Shown: positions 10,845 through 21,000 of the stretch, in pieces | How the letters are laid out: each line of letters starts with the position of its first letter | Numbering within the stretch: position 1 is the stretch's first letter | Origin: Fratercula arctica | Lineage: Eukaryota > Chordata > Aves > Charadriiformes > Alcidae | Direction of reading: 5' to 3' | Length of the DNA stretch: 64,000 nucleotides | Assembly: GCA_947846985.1 (NCBI GenBank) | Contig: CANTUZ010000024.1 | Span: forward strand, 372,001 to 436,000 | Translations under genes and position numbers: made by a program | Notes under the pieces: generated by a model | Told to the model about the DNA's origin: nothing | What the model saw: only the letters and a program-made list of their open reading frames with translations | The model's database searches: none

Positions 10845-10863
10845 GCTGCCGATACCGGGCGGG

Positions 10864-13316
10864 ATGGCGGCGGGCGGGAGCGGGGCCGGGGCGGCGGAGC
10901 TGGCCTGGAGCCCCGGGGCGGCGGCGCGCCCCCCGCCCGGTCTGGAGGCCAAACTGGGATCGCTGGTGCTGCTGCTGCTGCTGCCCCTCGCCTGCGGCCT
11001 CGCCCCCCTCTGCTGCTTTCGGCAGCCCCCCGGCGCCGCCGGTACGGGACCGGGGGGGTCCGGGGGGTCCCGGGGGTCGGGGGGTTTTGGAGGTCGGGCT
11101 GTGCCAGGGAGGCTGGGGGGGTCCGGGGATCTCATGGGTCTGTGGGATCCCGGGGGGGGGGCTGGTTCTGGGAGTCTGGGGGGGGTCTGCAGGATCTCAT
11201 GGGTCCGGGGGATCTGGGGGATCCTGGGGGGGCGGGGGGGTGTTTCAGGGCTCCAGGGAGTTTGGGGAATCCTGGGGGCTGAGTGGGTCCTGGGGGGGGC
11301 CTGGGAGGGTCTGACATGTCCTGGGGAGTCTGGGCGGGTCCAGGGGTCTCAGGGGGGCTTGGGGGATCCTGGGGGGTTTTGGGGGTGTCCTGGGGGGCCT
11401 GGGGATTTCAGGGGATCCCAGGGTCCTGGGGGGGCTCAGGGGTCCAGGGGGGCTCAAGGTTCCAGGAGTCTGGGATGGGCTGGGGACAGGGCTGTCACCC
11501 GGGCCAGGTCTCGGGGGGGCGGCTGCAGTGGGGGTCCCAGCGGCGTGTTGTCCCCCCCCCGCAGCCGCCCGCAGCCCGGTGCTGAGCCTGGTGAGCTGCT
11601 TCGCCGGCGGCGTCTTCCTGGGCACCTGCCTCCTCGACCTCCTGCCCGACTACCTGGCCAGCATCAGCGCCGCGCTGGAGGGGCTGCGCGTCACGGTGAG
11701 CGCCCGGGACCCCCCCGTGGGCCTGACATCCCCCCGGGGTCTGACACCCCCCCTGGACCCTGCCCAGGGGGACCCCGGCTCTGCCCCAGGGGGGTTCTCG
11801 GTGTCCCCGTCCCCAGGATCGGGGTCAGCAGCTCTGGTTGGGTGTGGGGGGGTCAGGTGTGCTGGGACAGCGGGGAGGGGGACAGCGGGGATGGGATGGT
11901 GGGGAGGGGGACAGTTGGCACAAGACGGTGGGGATGGGACAAGAGGGAAGGGGGACGGTGGGGACAGGATGGTGGTGGGGGACAGTGTGGTAGGGGACAG
12001 CAGGAATGGGACAGTGGGAATGGGATGGTGGGGAGGGGGACAGCGGGGAAGGGGATGGTGGGGATGGGGACAGCAGGGGTGGGATGACAGGGAGGGAGAT
12101 GAGTGGATGGGATGGTGGGGAGGGGGACAGGGATGCGACAGGGATGGGACAAGAGGGAAAGGGGACAGTGGGGACAGGACAGTGGGGATGGGACAGTGGG
12201 ACAGCAGGAATGGGATGGTGGGGAAGGGGACAGAGGGACAGCGGGGAAGGGGACAGCAGGGATGGGACAGGGGGACAGCAGCAATGGGGTGGTGGGGAAG
12301 GGGACAGCGGGGCTGGGGACAGCAGGGATGGGGACAGTGGGGAAGGGGACAGCGGGGATGGGACAGGGGGACAGTAGGAATGCGATGGTGGGGAAGGGGA
12401 TGGCAGGGAAGGGGACAGCGGGGCCAGGCTGGTGTCAGCGGAGCAGCCGGGAGGGGACAGCGGGGCCAGGAGGGGACAGTGGGGCTGGGAGGCGACAGTG
12501 GGGCCGGCCGGGCAGGAGGGCCCTCGTGTCCCGCCATGACTCATGGAAAGATCCTCCTCCCTCTGCCCGCGGCTTCCCGGCAGCCCCCGCCTCCGCCTTC
12601 CTCCCGGGGGGGGGACACGGCGGGTGCAGGCGCCCCTGAACCCCCCCTTTCCCCTTCCCCCCAGCTGCAGTTCCCCCTCCCGGAGTTCATCCTGGCCATG
12701 GGCTTCTTCCTGGTGCTGGTGCTGGAGCAGGTGGCCATGGCCCAGCAGGAGCCGTCGGCCGCGGCGGAGGAGACGCGAGCCTTGCTTCCCACCACCGCCT
12801 CCATCCAAACGCCGCCATCGTCCTCCTCCTCCTCGCCGTCCCCGCGCGTCCCCGCCGTCCCCGGGGGTGCCATGCGCGCGGGGCTGCTGGTGCTGGCGCT
12901 GGCGCTGCACGCCGTGCTGGAGGGGCTGGCGCTGGGGCTGCAGGAGGGCGAGGGGGCCGTGCTGCGCGTCTGCCTGGCCCTGCTGCTCCACAAGTGCGCC
13001 GTGGCCTTCAGCCTGGCCCTCAAGCTGCTGGGGGGCCGCCTGCGTCCCCCCCGCCGTGGCCGCCTGCCTGCTCCTCTTCGCCATGATGTCCCCGCTGGGG
13101 GTGGGGTTGGGGACGGTGGTGGCGGCGGGCGCGGGGCCGCGGCAGCGCCTGTGCCGGGGGGTGCTGGAGGGGCTGGCGGCCGGGACCTTCCTCTACATCA
13201 CTTTCCTGGAGATTTTGCCCCAGGAACTGGGGGTGGCCCAGCACCGCGTCCCCAAGGTCCTCCTGCTCCTGGCCGGCTTCGCCCTCGTCACCGGCATCCT
13301 TTTCATCAAGATCTGA
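10864..13316 (+). CDS. SLC39A1: zinc transporter ZIP1, frame broken by one base
   Basis: This plasma-membrane zinc importer belongs to the ZIP family and has eight membrane segments. Three coding exons: 10864-11041, 11565-11695 and 12665-13316. Exons 1-2 encode TM1 and SCFAGGVFLGTCLLDLLPDY. Exon 3 encodes TM3, the ETRALL di-leucine endocytosis signal, TM4 with HAVLEG (His about 185, Glu about 189), TM5 with LLLHK and the C-terminal ITFLEILPQEL to FIKI. Exon 3 is 652 nt, one base too many. The frame breaks in the C7 run at 13046-13052 between TM5 and TM6, and downstream homology continues in the next frame to the TGA at 13314. With six Cs the protein would be about 319 aa (human 324). The loop after ETRALL is Ser/Pro-rich and lacks the His cluster seen in human ZIP1. 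An assembly indel seems likelier than gene loss. Confidence 0.93.
11045..11470 (+). repeat. G-run-rich degenerate repeat in SLC39A1 intron 1
   Basis: The intron is built of loosely repeated GGATCCTGGGGGG, GGGTCTGGGGGG and GGGGCTCAGGGGTCC blocks with many runs of 5-9 G on the plus strand. No conserved element is evident. Confidence 0.7.
11850..12510 (+). repeat. minisatellite in SLC39A1 intron 2
   Basis: Dozens of degenerate units combine GGGGACAGC, GGGGATGGGA and TGGTGGGGAAG. The plus strand is almost pyrimidine-free for over 600 bp, so it is a strong candidate for G-quadruplex or triplex structure in the transcript. Gly/Trp/Gln-rich frames across it are shadows. Confidence 0.9.
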
Positions 13317-13329
13317 GACGTGTCCCCCC

Positions 13330-13735
13330 CGTCCTCGCCGCGGCGGGGGGACAACAGTGCCCTGGGAGGGGTACAACAGTGCCTTGGGGGGGACAAGAGT
13401 GCCTTGGGGGGGGGGGGGTGTCACAGTGCCCCGGGGGGGTCATAGTGCCCGGAGAGGGGACAACAGTGCCTTGGGGGGTATCACAGTACCCTGGGGGGGA
13501 AACAGTGCCTTGGGGGGGTCGTCACAGTGCCCCGGGGGGGGGGGAAACAGTGCCCTGGGGGGGTATCACAGTGCCCTGGGGGGGGGAAACAGTGCCCTGG
13601 GGAGGGTGTCACAGTGCCATGGGGGGGAACAACAGTGCCTTGGGGGGGGGGGACAACAGTGCCCTGGGGGAGACAGCAATGCCCGGGGGAACAACAGAGC
13701 CCTGGGGGGCATCACAGTGCCCCCCCACAGGCCTA
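13330..13735 (+). repeat. minisatellite in SLC39A1 3'UTR
   Basis: About 17 units of 20-27 bp have the core AACAGTGCCTTGGGGGGG. They start right after the stop codon and lie well before the poly(A) signal at 14176, so they are part of the mature 3'UTR if that signal is used. Confidence 0.88.
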
Positions 13736-13870
13736 TACAGGCTGGGGGGTCCAGGCCCCCCCAGTTTTGGGGGCGTAGAGGGGGTCTGCTCTGTTCCCAG
13801 CCGTGGGAGGGTCGTGGTGACCCTGCTGTCGTCCCCCCCACCGTATTCCACCAACTCCCACCCCCCGTGT
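13731..13870 (+). repeat. local duplicate, copy A
   Basis: The block 'ggggggtccaggc', 'cccagttttgggggcgta', 'ggtctgctctgttcccagcc' and 'gtgaccctgctgtcgt' recurs at 14265-14405 in the same orientation, about 555 bp away. The preceding CACAGTGCCCCCCCAC is also shared. Confidence 0.85.
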
Positions 13871-14175
13871 AGGACCCCTCTGTGCCCCAAAAGTGCCAAG
13901 TGCCACCCCAGGGCTTGTCCCCGGGCCCCCCCCCCCCGAACACCCCGGGGGTGACACCCCCCTCCCCCGGCTCAGCCCCGTGCCTCAGTTTCCCCACCTG
14001 CCCAGGGTGAGCGGTGCTGTCCCCCCCCCCCCCCCGCGGGACCCCAGGGCGGGGGGGGTGAGCGTGTCCCCTCCCCTCCACACCCACCAGTGCCCCCACA
14101 GCGCCGGGGGGGCGCCGCGGGGGGTGCAGCCCCGACCCCCCCCACCCCGGACGGGGAGAAGCGTTGGATGAAGCA

Positions 14176-14181
14176 AATAAA
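14176..14181 (+). terminator. SLC39A1: SLC39A1 polyadenylation signal AATAAA
   Basis: AATAAA in 'gaagcaaataaaggactg' lies about 860 nt after the SLC39A1 stop. No earlier canonical signal was seen in the repeat-filled 3'UTR. Confidence 0.75.
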
Positions 14182-14264
14182 GGACTGACCCCGACGGTGC
14201 TGCCTCTGCCTGGGGGGGGTGTGTGCAATATTGGGGGTGGGAGGGATGACAGTGCCTGGGGGGG

Positions 14265-14405
14265 GGGCCGTGTCACAGTGCCCCCCCACCGGCCCTAAAC
14301 GGGTGGGGGGTCCAGGCGCCCCCAGTTTTGGGGGGGTAAGGGTGGGTCTGCTCTGTTCCAGCCATGGGGGAGGGGGTGTGACCCTGATGTCGTGTCATCT
14401 CCCCG
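14265..14405 (+). repeat. local duplicate, copy B
   Basis: This is the second copy of the 13731-13870 block, now downstream of the SLC39A1 poly(A) signal. Differences are point changes and small indels in G runs. Confidence 0.85.
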
Positions 14406-14770
14406 CAGCACTAACCCCGTGCGGCATTACCCCCCCCGCCCTGCTGCGCCCCACAGGGACCCCCATTGCGTTGCCCCCCTCCTCGGGTCATACCATTGTG
14501 GTGTGTCCGTCCCCTCGGGTGTCCCCCCCACCCCGGGCCCCCCATTGCTGTGGGTCCCCCCCCCTTGCGGTGTGTCCCCCGCCGGGTCCCTCTGTTACGG
14601 TGCTCCCCCCCCCCGAAGTACTCCCCACCCCTCCCCGGGACCCCCGCTCTGGTCCCCCCCAGTCCCCCGGGACCCCCATCGCAGTGCCCCCCCGGACCCC
14701 CTATTTCTGTGTCCCCCCCCGCAATCGGTGCCCCCCGTCACCGCTCGCCCCGGGGGCGGCCCCGCGCGGT
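14406..14770. other. intergenic, C-rich, no gene
   Basis: Between SLC39A1 and the CRTC2 promoter the plus strand is rich in CCCCC runs with loosely repeated GGGACCCCCATTGC and TGTCCCCCC words. No exon structure is visible. Proline-rich frames are artefacts of composition. Confidence 0.6.
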
Positions 14771-14775
14771 GCACG

Positions 14776-14900
14776 CCGGGAGCTGTAGTCGGACCCGCCC
14801 TCCCCCTCGCGTGTGTGCCCTGGGGGGCGCAGCCCGGGGACTCAGTTTCCCGGCGGCCCCTGCAGCCGCGGCGCGGGGGCTGCCGGGAGTTGTAGTCCTC
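14776..14900 (+). promoter_or_regulatory. CRTC2: CRTC2 promoter with paired ZNF143-type motifs
   Basis: CCGGGAGCTGTAGTC (14776-14790) and GCCGGGAGTTGTAGTC (14882-14897) are both the reverse complement of the ACTACAAYTCCC motif bound by ZNF143/THAP11. They share orientation and are 106 bp apart. They immediately precede the CRTC2 first exon in a CpG-rich stretch. Confidence 0.7.
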
Positions 14901-15005
14901 GCAGCCATGCAGCCCAGCGGCGGCGCCGTCCCGCGGACTCCCCGTCCCGGCATCCCCCGCGCGGCGGCGGCGGCGGCGGCGGCCGGAGCGGCCCGAGCAG
15001 GGAAG

Positions 15006-18000
15006 ATGGCGGCGGCGGGCGCGGGGGCCGGGCCCGGGCCCGGTGCGGGTTCCTCGGCCGGTGCCGGCGCTTCCAACCCGCGGAAGTTCAGCGAGAAGAT
15101 TGCGCTGCAGAAGCAGCGGCAGGCGGAGGAGACGGCGGCCTTCGAGGAGGTGATGATGGAGATCTGCTCCACCCGGGTGAGCGGCGCCGCCGCGGCCTCC
15201 CCCCGCCGGATGCGCCACGGGACCAGGGGGGCCGGGGGCGGTGAGGGGCCGGGGGCGGGCATGGGGGGCTGTGAGGGGGCCGGGGCAGGGGTGGGCGTCG
15301 GGGGCCGTGGGCTGTGGAGGGAGTCGGGGACTGGAGGGGGGTGTCGGGGGCTGTGAGGGGCTGGGGGGGGGCGTGAGGGCCCGGGCGGGCCCGGGGGCTG
15401 TGAAGGGCCCGGGGGCTGGGGGGGAGAGCCGGGGACTGTGGGGGGAGGTCGGGGGCTAGGAGGGGACTGCGGAGTTGGGAGGGCTGTGAGGAGGCCGGAG
15501 GCAGAGTGAAGACCTTGGGGGCGGGGGGGGCTAAAGGCGGCCGGGGGCTGTGAGGGGGACCGGGGGTTATGGGGGGGCTGTAAGGAGGCCAGAGGCAGAG
15601 TGAGGGCTTGGGTGGGGGGCCGGTTTAGAGGAGCCCGAGGGCTGTGTAAGGGATAGAGGGCTGTGGGGATGAGGGGAGGGGGCATTTGGGGGTGCAGAAG
15701 GAGTGGGGGGCTCAGGTAAGGTAGTGGGGGCCAGGGGCTGTGCTGGGGGTGCAGGGTGGGGGGGTGGATCAGGAGGCACAGAGGGAATGGGGGGGGGCTC
15801 AGGTGGGTGCCCAAAGGGGCTGGGGGGGTTTGGGGGTGACAGAGAAGATGGGGCATCACCCCGAGGTTTGGGGGTGGGTCTGCATTTGGGGTGCTGGGGG
15901 GTGCGGAGGGGCTGGGAAGGGGTTCCCCCCCAGAGAAATGATCCCTCTCTGGGTGCCCACCTGTACCCTGCTCCTTCCCCCGGGTTTATTTTGATATATA
16001 TTTTTATTTGGCCACGGGTGTCTCGGCACGTGGCTTGCTCCGGCCCGTGGCTGCCGTGCGTGGGGACCCGCCGTGCGTGGGACTCGCCGCCTCTGCTGCT
16101 GAGCGCATGTCCTGGGTGGAAAAAGCGACTCGCCCTCCCTCTGCAGCACTCGAGGCTTTGCCGAGGCACTCGTCGCGGGGGCGAGGAGGGGATCCCCATG
16201 CCCACGTCTCTGCGACGGGCTCTTGCCATGTCGCAGCCCCATGTCACCTCTACCAGGCGTGGGGGGCCTGTCCCTGGACACTGGGGACCCTCGGGTGGCT
16301 TGGGTTGGTCCTTCCCATCGATGCAGCCAGCTCCCATGGGAAGTGGCGGATGCTCCATCCCTGGAGACGCTTAAATTTAGCTTGGCCAGAGCCTGAGAAA
16401 AGGCAGCGTTGGGAGCGCAGATGAGCGTGCCGGATCCGAGACGGCAAAACTGCCCTGCATTTGGGGAAGGGGAGTCGTGGACCCCCAAAGGCTTCTCGGA
16501 GTGACCTTGGTGGCAGGAGGGGTGCTCTGGGAGGCCGGGAATGCCGTGGGGCATCTCCAGGAGCGTGGTTTCCCAGACGGGGGAAGCCGTCGAGAGGAGA
16601 CGGTTGGCTCCAGTTCACGTTTCGCTCTGTGCCGGCCCCGCCGAGTCGGTGGGGATCGGGCGGCCGTTTGCCAAGATGAGGGTTTGGCCAGATTTCAGCT
16701 CCCGGAGAGGCGGGTTGTGCCAACCCCGGTGATGGGGCTCTGCAGTGCTGCAGGTCGCTGTGCCGGCAGCCGCAGGGTCCAGTATCCAGCGCCGTCCTTC
16801 CCAGCAGAGACGGGATGGATGAGCGAGGGGAGAGGAGTGTGGAATTGAGGGAGCTGGAGACACAGGGAGGTTCTTCCAGGTGACAGGGACCACTGATGGG
16901 GAGGCCCATGTGTCACCCCACACTTGGCGTTGGCAGGACTGGGAGAAGAGTGGAGCAAAATCCATCAGAGCTTTAAAAAAGGGGATGTTGGGGTTGGAGA
17001 GCACCGCTGGCACCCTGGGTCTGGTGAGGCAGCAGTGACCTGACATCCACAGAACCGAGGTGGGTGACAGGGACAGGGTCCTGCTGGCCCCAAGGGAGCA
17101 ACGTGCACTGCTCCCTGCTGAGCCGAGTGCAGTCCTGTCCCCGGCAGGCAAATGTCCTGTGCGGGGACATCTCTCCGGAGGTTTTGTCCCCTGTCTTGGC
17201 AGGACGGCAGGCAGGAGGCGTGACCTGCGCATCGCCGGCGAGTTTGGGAGTGGGCTGGAGCCTCCCGCAGCGTGTTTGCACAGTAAACAGCTGGTTAATG
17301 TGCAGCAAAGCCCGGGGGAGAGGCAGCAGGACCGTCCTCCCCTAATCCCTGTCCCGGGATGCTTCCTCCGGGAGTTCACTCCCCACGTGTGGGACTGGCA
17401 GCCCTGGAGAGGTGCAGAGCAGCATGACCTGGGACAGGAGCTGGTCCCCATGGGTCCCCTCTGTCATTGCCCACAGGGCTGCGGGCAAGGAGCTGGCAGC
17501 TTCTGCCCCACATGGGCACCTCCCTTCTGTGGCTCCTGGCCGGGGGAGACGGAACTGGGGGGCTGCTGCCCAGCTCTGGGGTGCCCTGCTCCCGCCGTGA
17601 GGGCGTAGCAGCCCCTCAAGCTTTCCTTCGTGTTTCCTGGAGTTTTTTTCTGGCCACTTGCGAGCTGCTGCCTGATTTCAGCCTCGTCTGGCTCTGCCGG
17701 CTCCCTCAGGGACCCTGGCTCCGAGAACAGAGCAGGATCCCAAGACCTTAAGCCCCAGTACAACTCCTCACACTAATCCTGCAGTGCCAGCGCAGCCAGC
17801 TGTTGACTAAATCTCCCATTTTTTTGGTGGTTTGTTGGTTTTTTTTGGTTTTGGTTTTTTTTTTTTTTTTTTCCCCCCCCCTTGGATCTGGATTTTGCTG
17901 GTCTTAAGCTTGGGAATTTGCTGTCGCAGGTTTCCTGGCTGCAGCCTGTTTCCGAGCTGCTTTTTGTGCTTCATCTCCTCTTTCCCTGGGGTTTGTCCGG

Positions 18001-21000
18001 GACCAATGAGCGCTGGTGCTGGCTGGAGCGCGGGGGTGCTCAGGGACCCCCCAGGTCCAGAGGGAAGGTGGATTCATATGTGCTTGGCCTTGGCTCCATG
18101 GATTGGGGAAACCCTCCTTCCTGGTGGGATGCTGGAGGGTGGGAATGGGACATCCCCTTGTGCTGGAGGGGATGATGGTGGCCGTGCCCTTTCCCGGGAT
18201 GCGGGCAGTGGAGCGTCTTCCTGCCGCTGTCGGGATGAGGAAGTCTGTTCTGCTCATGGCGGGTCAAACGCCTGCCCAGCTCGGCTGCAGGTGGGCTCCT
18301 GCCTGCGGGGCCGGGCCAGGAGGGGGCTTTCAGGGGCCACCTTGGCGCTGCTCCTGCCCCGAGACCCTGGCTCTCTTCTGCCGTGGGTGTTTTCCTCTGC
18401 TGCCGAGCACGGGGGGTTGGTTATCTCCCGCCTGCGGTTTGCCATGACTCCTTCCCTCGGCCTTGAGCAGCACTGGGAGCTGGCGGGGTGCTGTGCCATG
18501 CCGAGCCGAGCTGGCAGCCCTCCCTGCTCGCCCTGCCGGAGCCCCAGCCCCAGGCTGGGATCTCCCCTGGTTTTTGGGCTGCAGCACTGGTGTTGCCAAC
18601 AGCCCCAGGACTGTCTTTAGTGTGGATGAGACGCTGGAAAAGGCAGCACCTCTGGATCGAAGGGGATGGGCTGACCCACCAACCGCCGGTGTCCGAGGAG
18701 CCTAGAGCCCTCTCGGGTGGGCACGGGGGCTTTGGCTGTTTGTGGGGGGAGCAGGGCTGGGCTCAGCCTCTGCTCTGGGGATGAGAGTGCTGCAGCCTGT
18801 GGGAGAGACGTGGCTTTCCCTGCTCTGGGCTGCTAAACCCAGCAGGGGCTCAGCATCCTTCCTACACTGGAGCACCCATGGAGGGAGGAAAGTCCCTTGC
18901 AGGGAGGGCTTCCTCCACACCCGGTGGCTTCAAAGCTGAGAGGTACTGGACACCTCAGGCCCTCCTGGCCTGTTTCTGCATGGTTCCTGAAGCCACCGGG
19001 TCAGACATGCCTCACTTGGGGGCCACCTTCTCCTGTGGGACCCCCCAGGGGCTCGGTAGCATGTGTGGAGCAAGCCTGGGGCTCAGCTGCAGGAGGGAGA
19101 GCATGAGGATGACCCGCCGGAATGGGGATGAGGATGTCTCGGGTGTAACGGGCCAGTTGGGAGGAGCCCCAGTACCATGGGGCGCCTGCTGGCCCTCCCT
19201 GACCTTCCTCCCCCCGCCCCGGCCCAGCTGCAGGCACAGAAGCTGAGGCTGGCACACAGCCGCGGACCCTACTACAGTGGCTCCCTGCCCAACGTCAACC
19301 AGATCGGCAGCGGCGTCTCCGATTTCCAGGTGAGCAGTGCCCTCTCCGCCAGCCAGGGGCTGGTCTGGGGGGGCTGCCCCTCGTGGCACAGCAGCTGCCA
19401 CCCCCAGTGCCTTGGGGAGCAGGCTCAGGACCTGCGTCAGGACTCAGGGTGGGCGTTGGGGAGGAGGATGAAGAGCCTTGGGGCGTGCTGCTGATGGGGA
19501 CGAGGGGATGTTCTCCTCTAATCCCCTTGCCTGGCCCCAGCTCCATGCCCCCAGCAGCGCTGCCAGGGCAGTCGAGGGGGGCTGATCCTGTGCCCCCTTC
19601 CCTGGCAGGCGGGCGGTGGGCTCACCCTGCTCTTTCCTCCCTGCAGGGCCCTCTGCATTCCCCGCTGGACTCCACGCGCAGCACCCGGCACCACGGCCTG
19701 GTGGAGCGAGTGCAGCGGGACCCGCGCCGGATGATGTCCCCCCTTCGCCGATATGTCCGACAGATATCCTTTATCCCCTCCCCTCCCACCCTGTCGGTGG
19801 GGACAGGACAGCCTTTCCTCGCGCCGCTGGGGCTCCTGCCCCCATCCCAGTGCCCCCAGTGCTCGTCTCTTTGGGATTAGTGAGCATTAGCAACACGTGC
19901 TGCCCTGACCTATCTGCGGGGTTGCACTAGGTGCCTGCACACCGCCTGCTCAGCTCCTCGTTTGGTCCTTAACGTGCCTCTCACATCGACAGCTCTCCCT
20001 ACGGACCGACCTACCTGTCACCTCCGCCTGAGCCGAGCTGGAGGAGGTAAAGACCCTGCGTTTTCTTGGCTCCCGGCACTTGTTTTCTGGGTGCGGGTTT
20101 CCAGCCCCGCTGCCTCCCCGTGTCTGCGGGGTCGCTGGAGCCTGGGGCTCGCTCTGTGTTAAAGAGCACCCGGAGATTTGGAAAGAGGCAGGTTGGCAGG
20201 AGCCCAGCGCGGGAGAGTCCCTTGGAATGGGCAGCCCTCCCAGGAGGATTACACGGCTTCCCTTACCGGTCTGTGGGGGAGAAACCGGAGCTGGGGGGGA
20301 CAGAGAGAAACGCTGAGATGCTGGGAGTGGGGCTGGGAGGTCTCCCACCTCTCTGATTTTGGGTGCTGCTGCACCGTCCCACACAGTGGGGGGATTTCTA
20401 AGGGAAAAACAATTTCATCGTGCCCAAAAGAGCCATCTCTGGCGTGCAGGGCAGCATCCATCCGCTGTGGTAGTGGGAAGAGGGATCCTGTCTGAGGTGA
20501 ATCATGGAGCAGCTGAGCCCCAAGCCAGAGCGTGCCCTGAGCATCGGCTCCATCCCAGGGACATCCCAATGAGCTGCGGCTCCACACAGGAGCTCGGCTC
20601 AGCGCGGCTCAGCCCATTTAGAGGTTGCTCAGGGCTCCTGGGCTTTATTTTCAAGGCTGCCCTTGCGCTGAAGTGCTGTGCTCAGCACAGCTCTCCTTCC
20701 CCAGCCCGAGGACCGTTCTCGCTGCCCGTGCTCCTGCCATGGTGCCTGGGTGCCCGGCACAGCTCGGCTGCTGTCTGGGTGCGCCAGGAGCCTAAGGGGC
20801 CATGTGTGCCCCTTCTCCCCAGCCTGGTGGTGACACCAGTGGTGGCAGATGCCGGGTGGCAGCCCTGGGTTGTACCACATGGGGCTGTGGCTCTGCTGGA
20901 GGTTCATGTTGTGTCTTGCACTTTGTCCCCTGCGATGAGCCTTGGCGCCGGTCAGTCCAGAGTGCGAGGGCTGCGGCCTCGTCCCCTGACACATCTTCCC

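Noticed and set aside
10573..12087. Roughly 500-codon Gly-rich plus-strand frame
   Set aside because: It reads through SLC39A1 exon 1 and then its G-run intron. Only 10864-11041 is coding.
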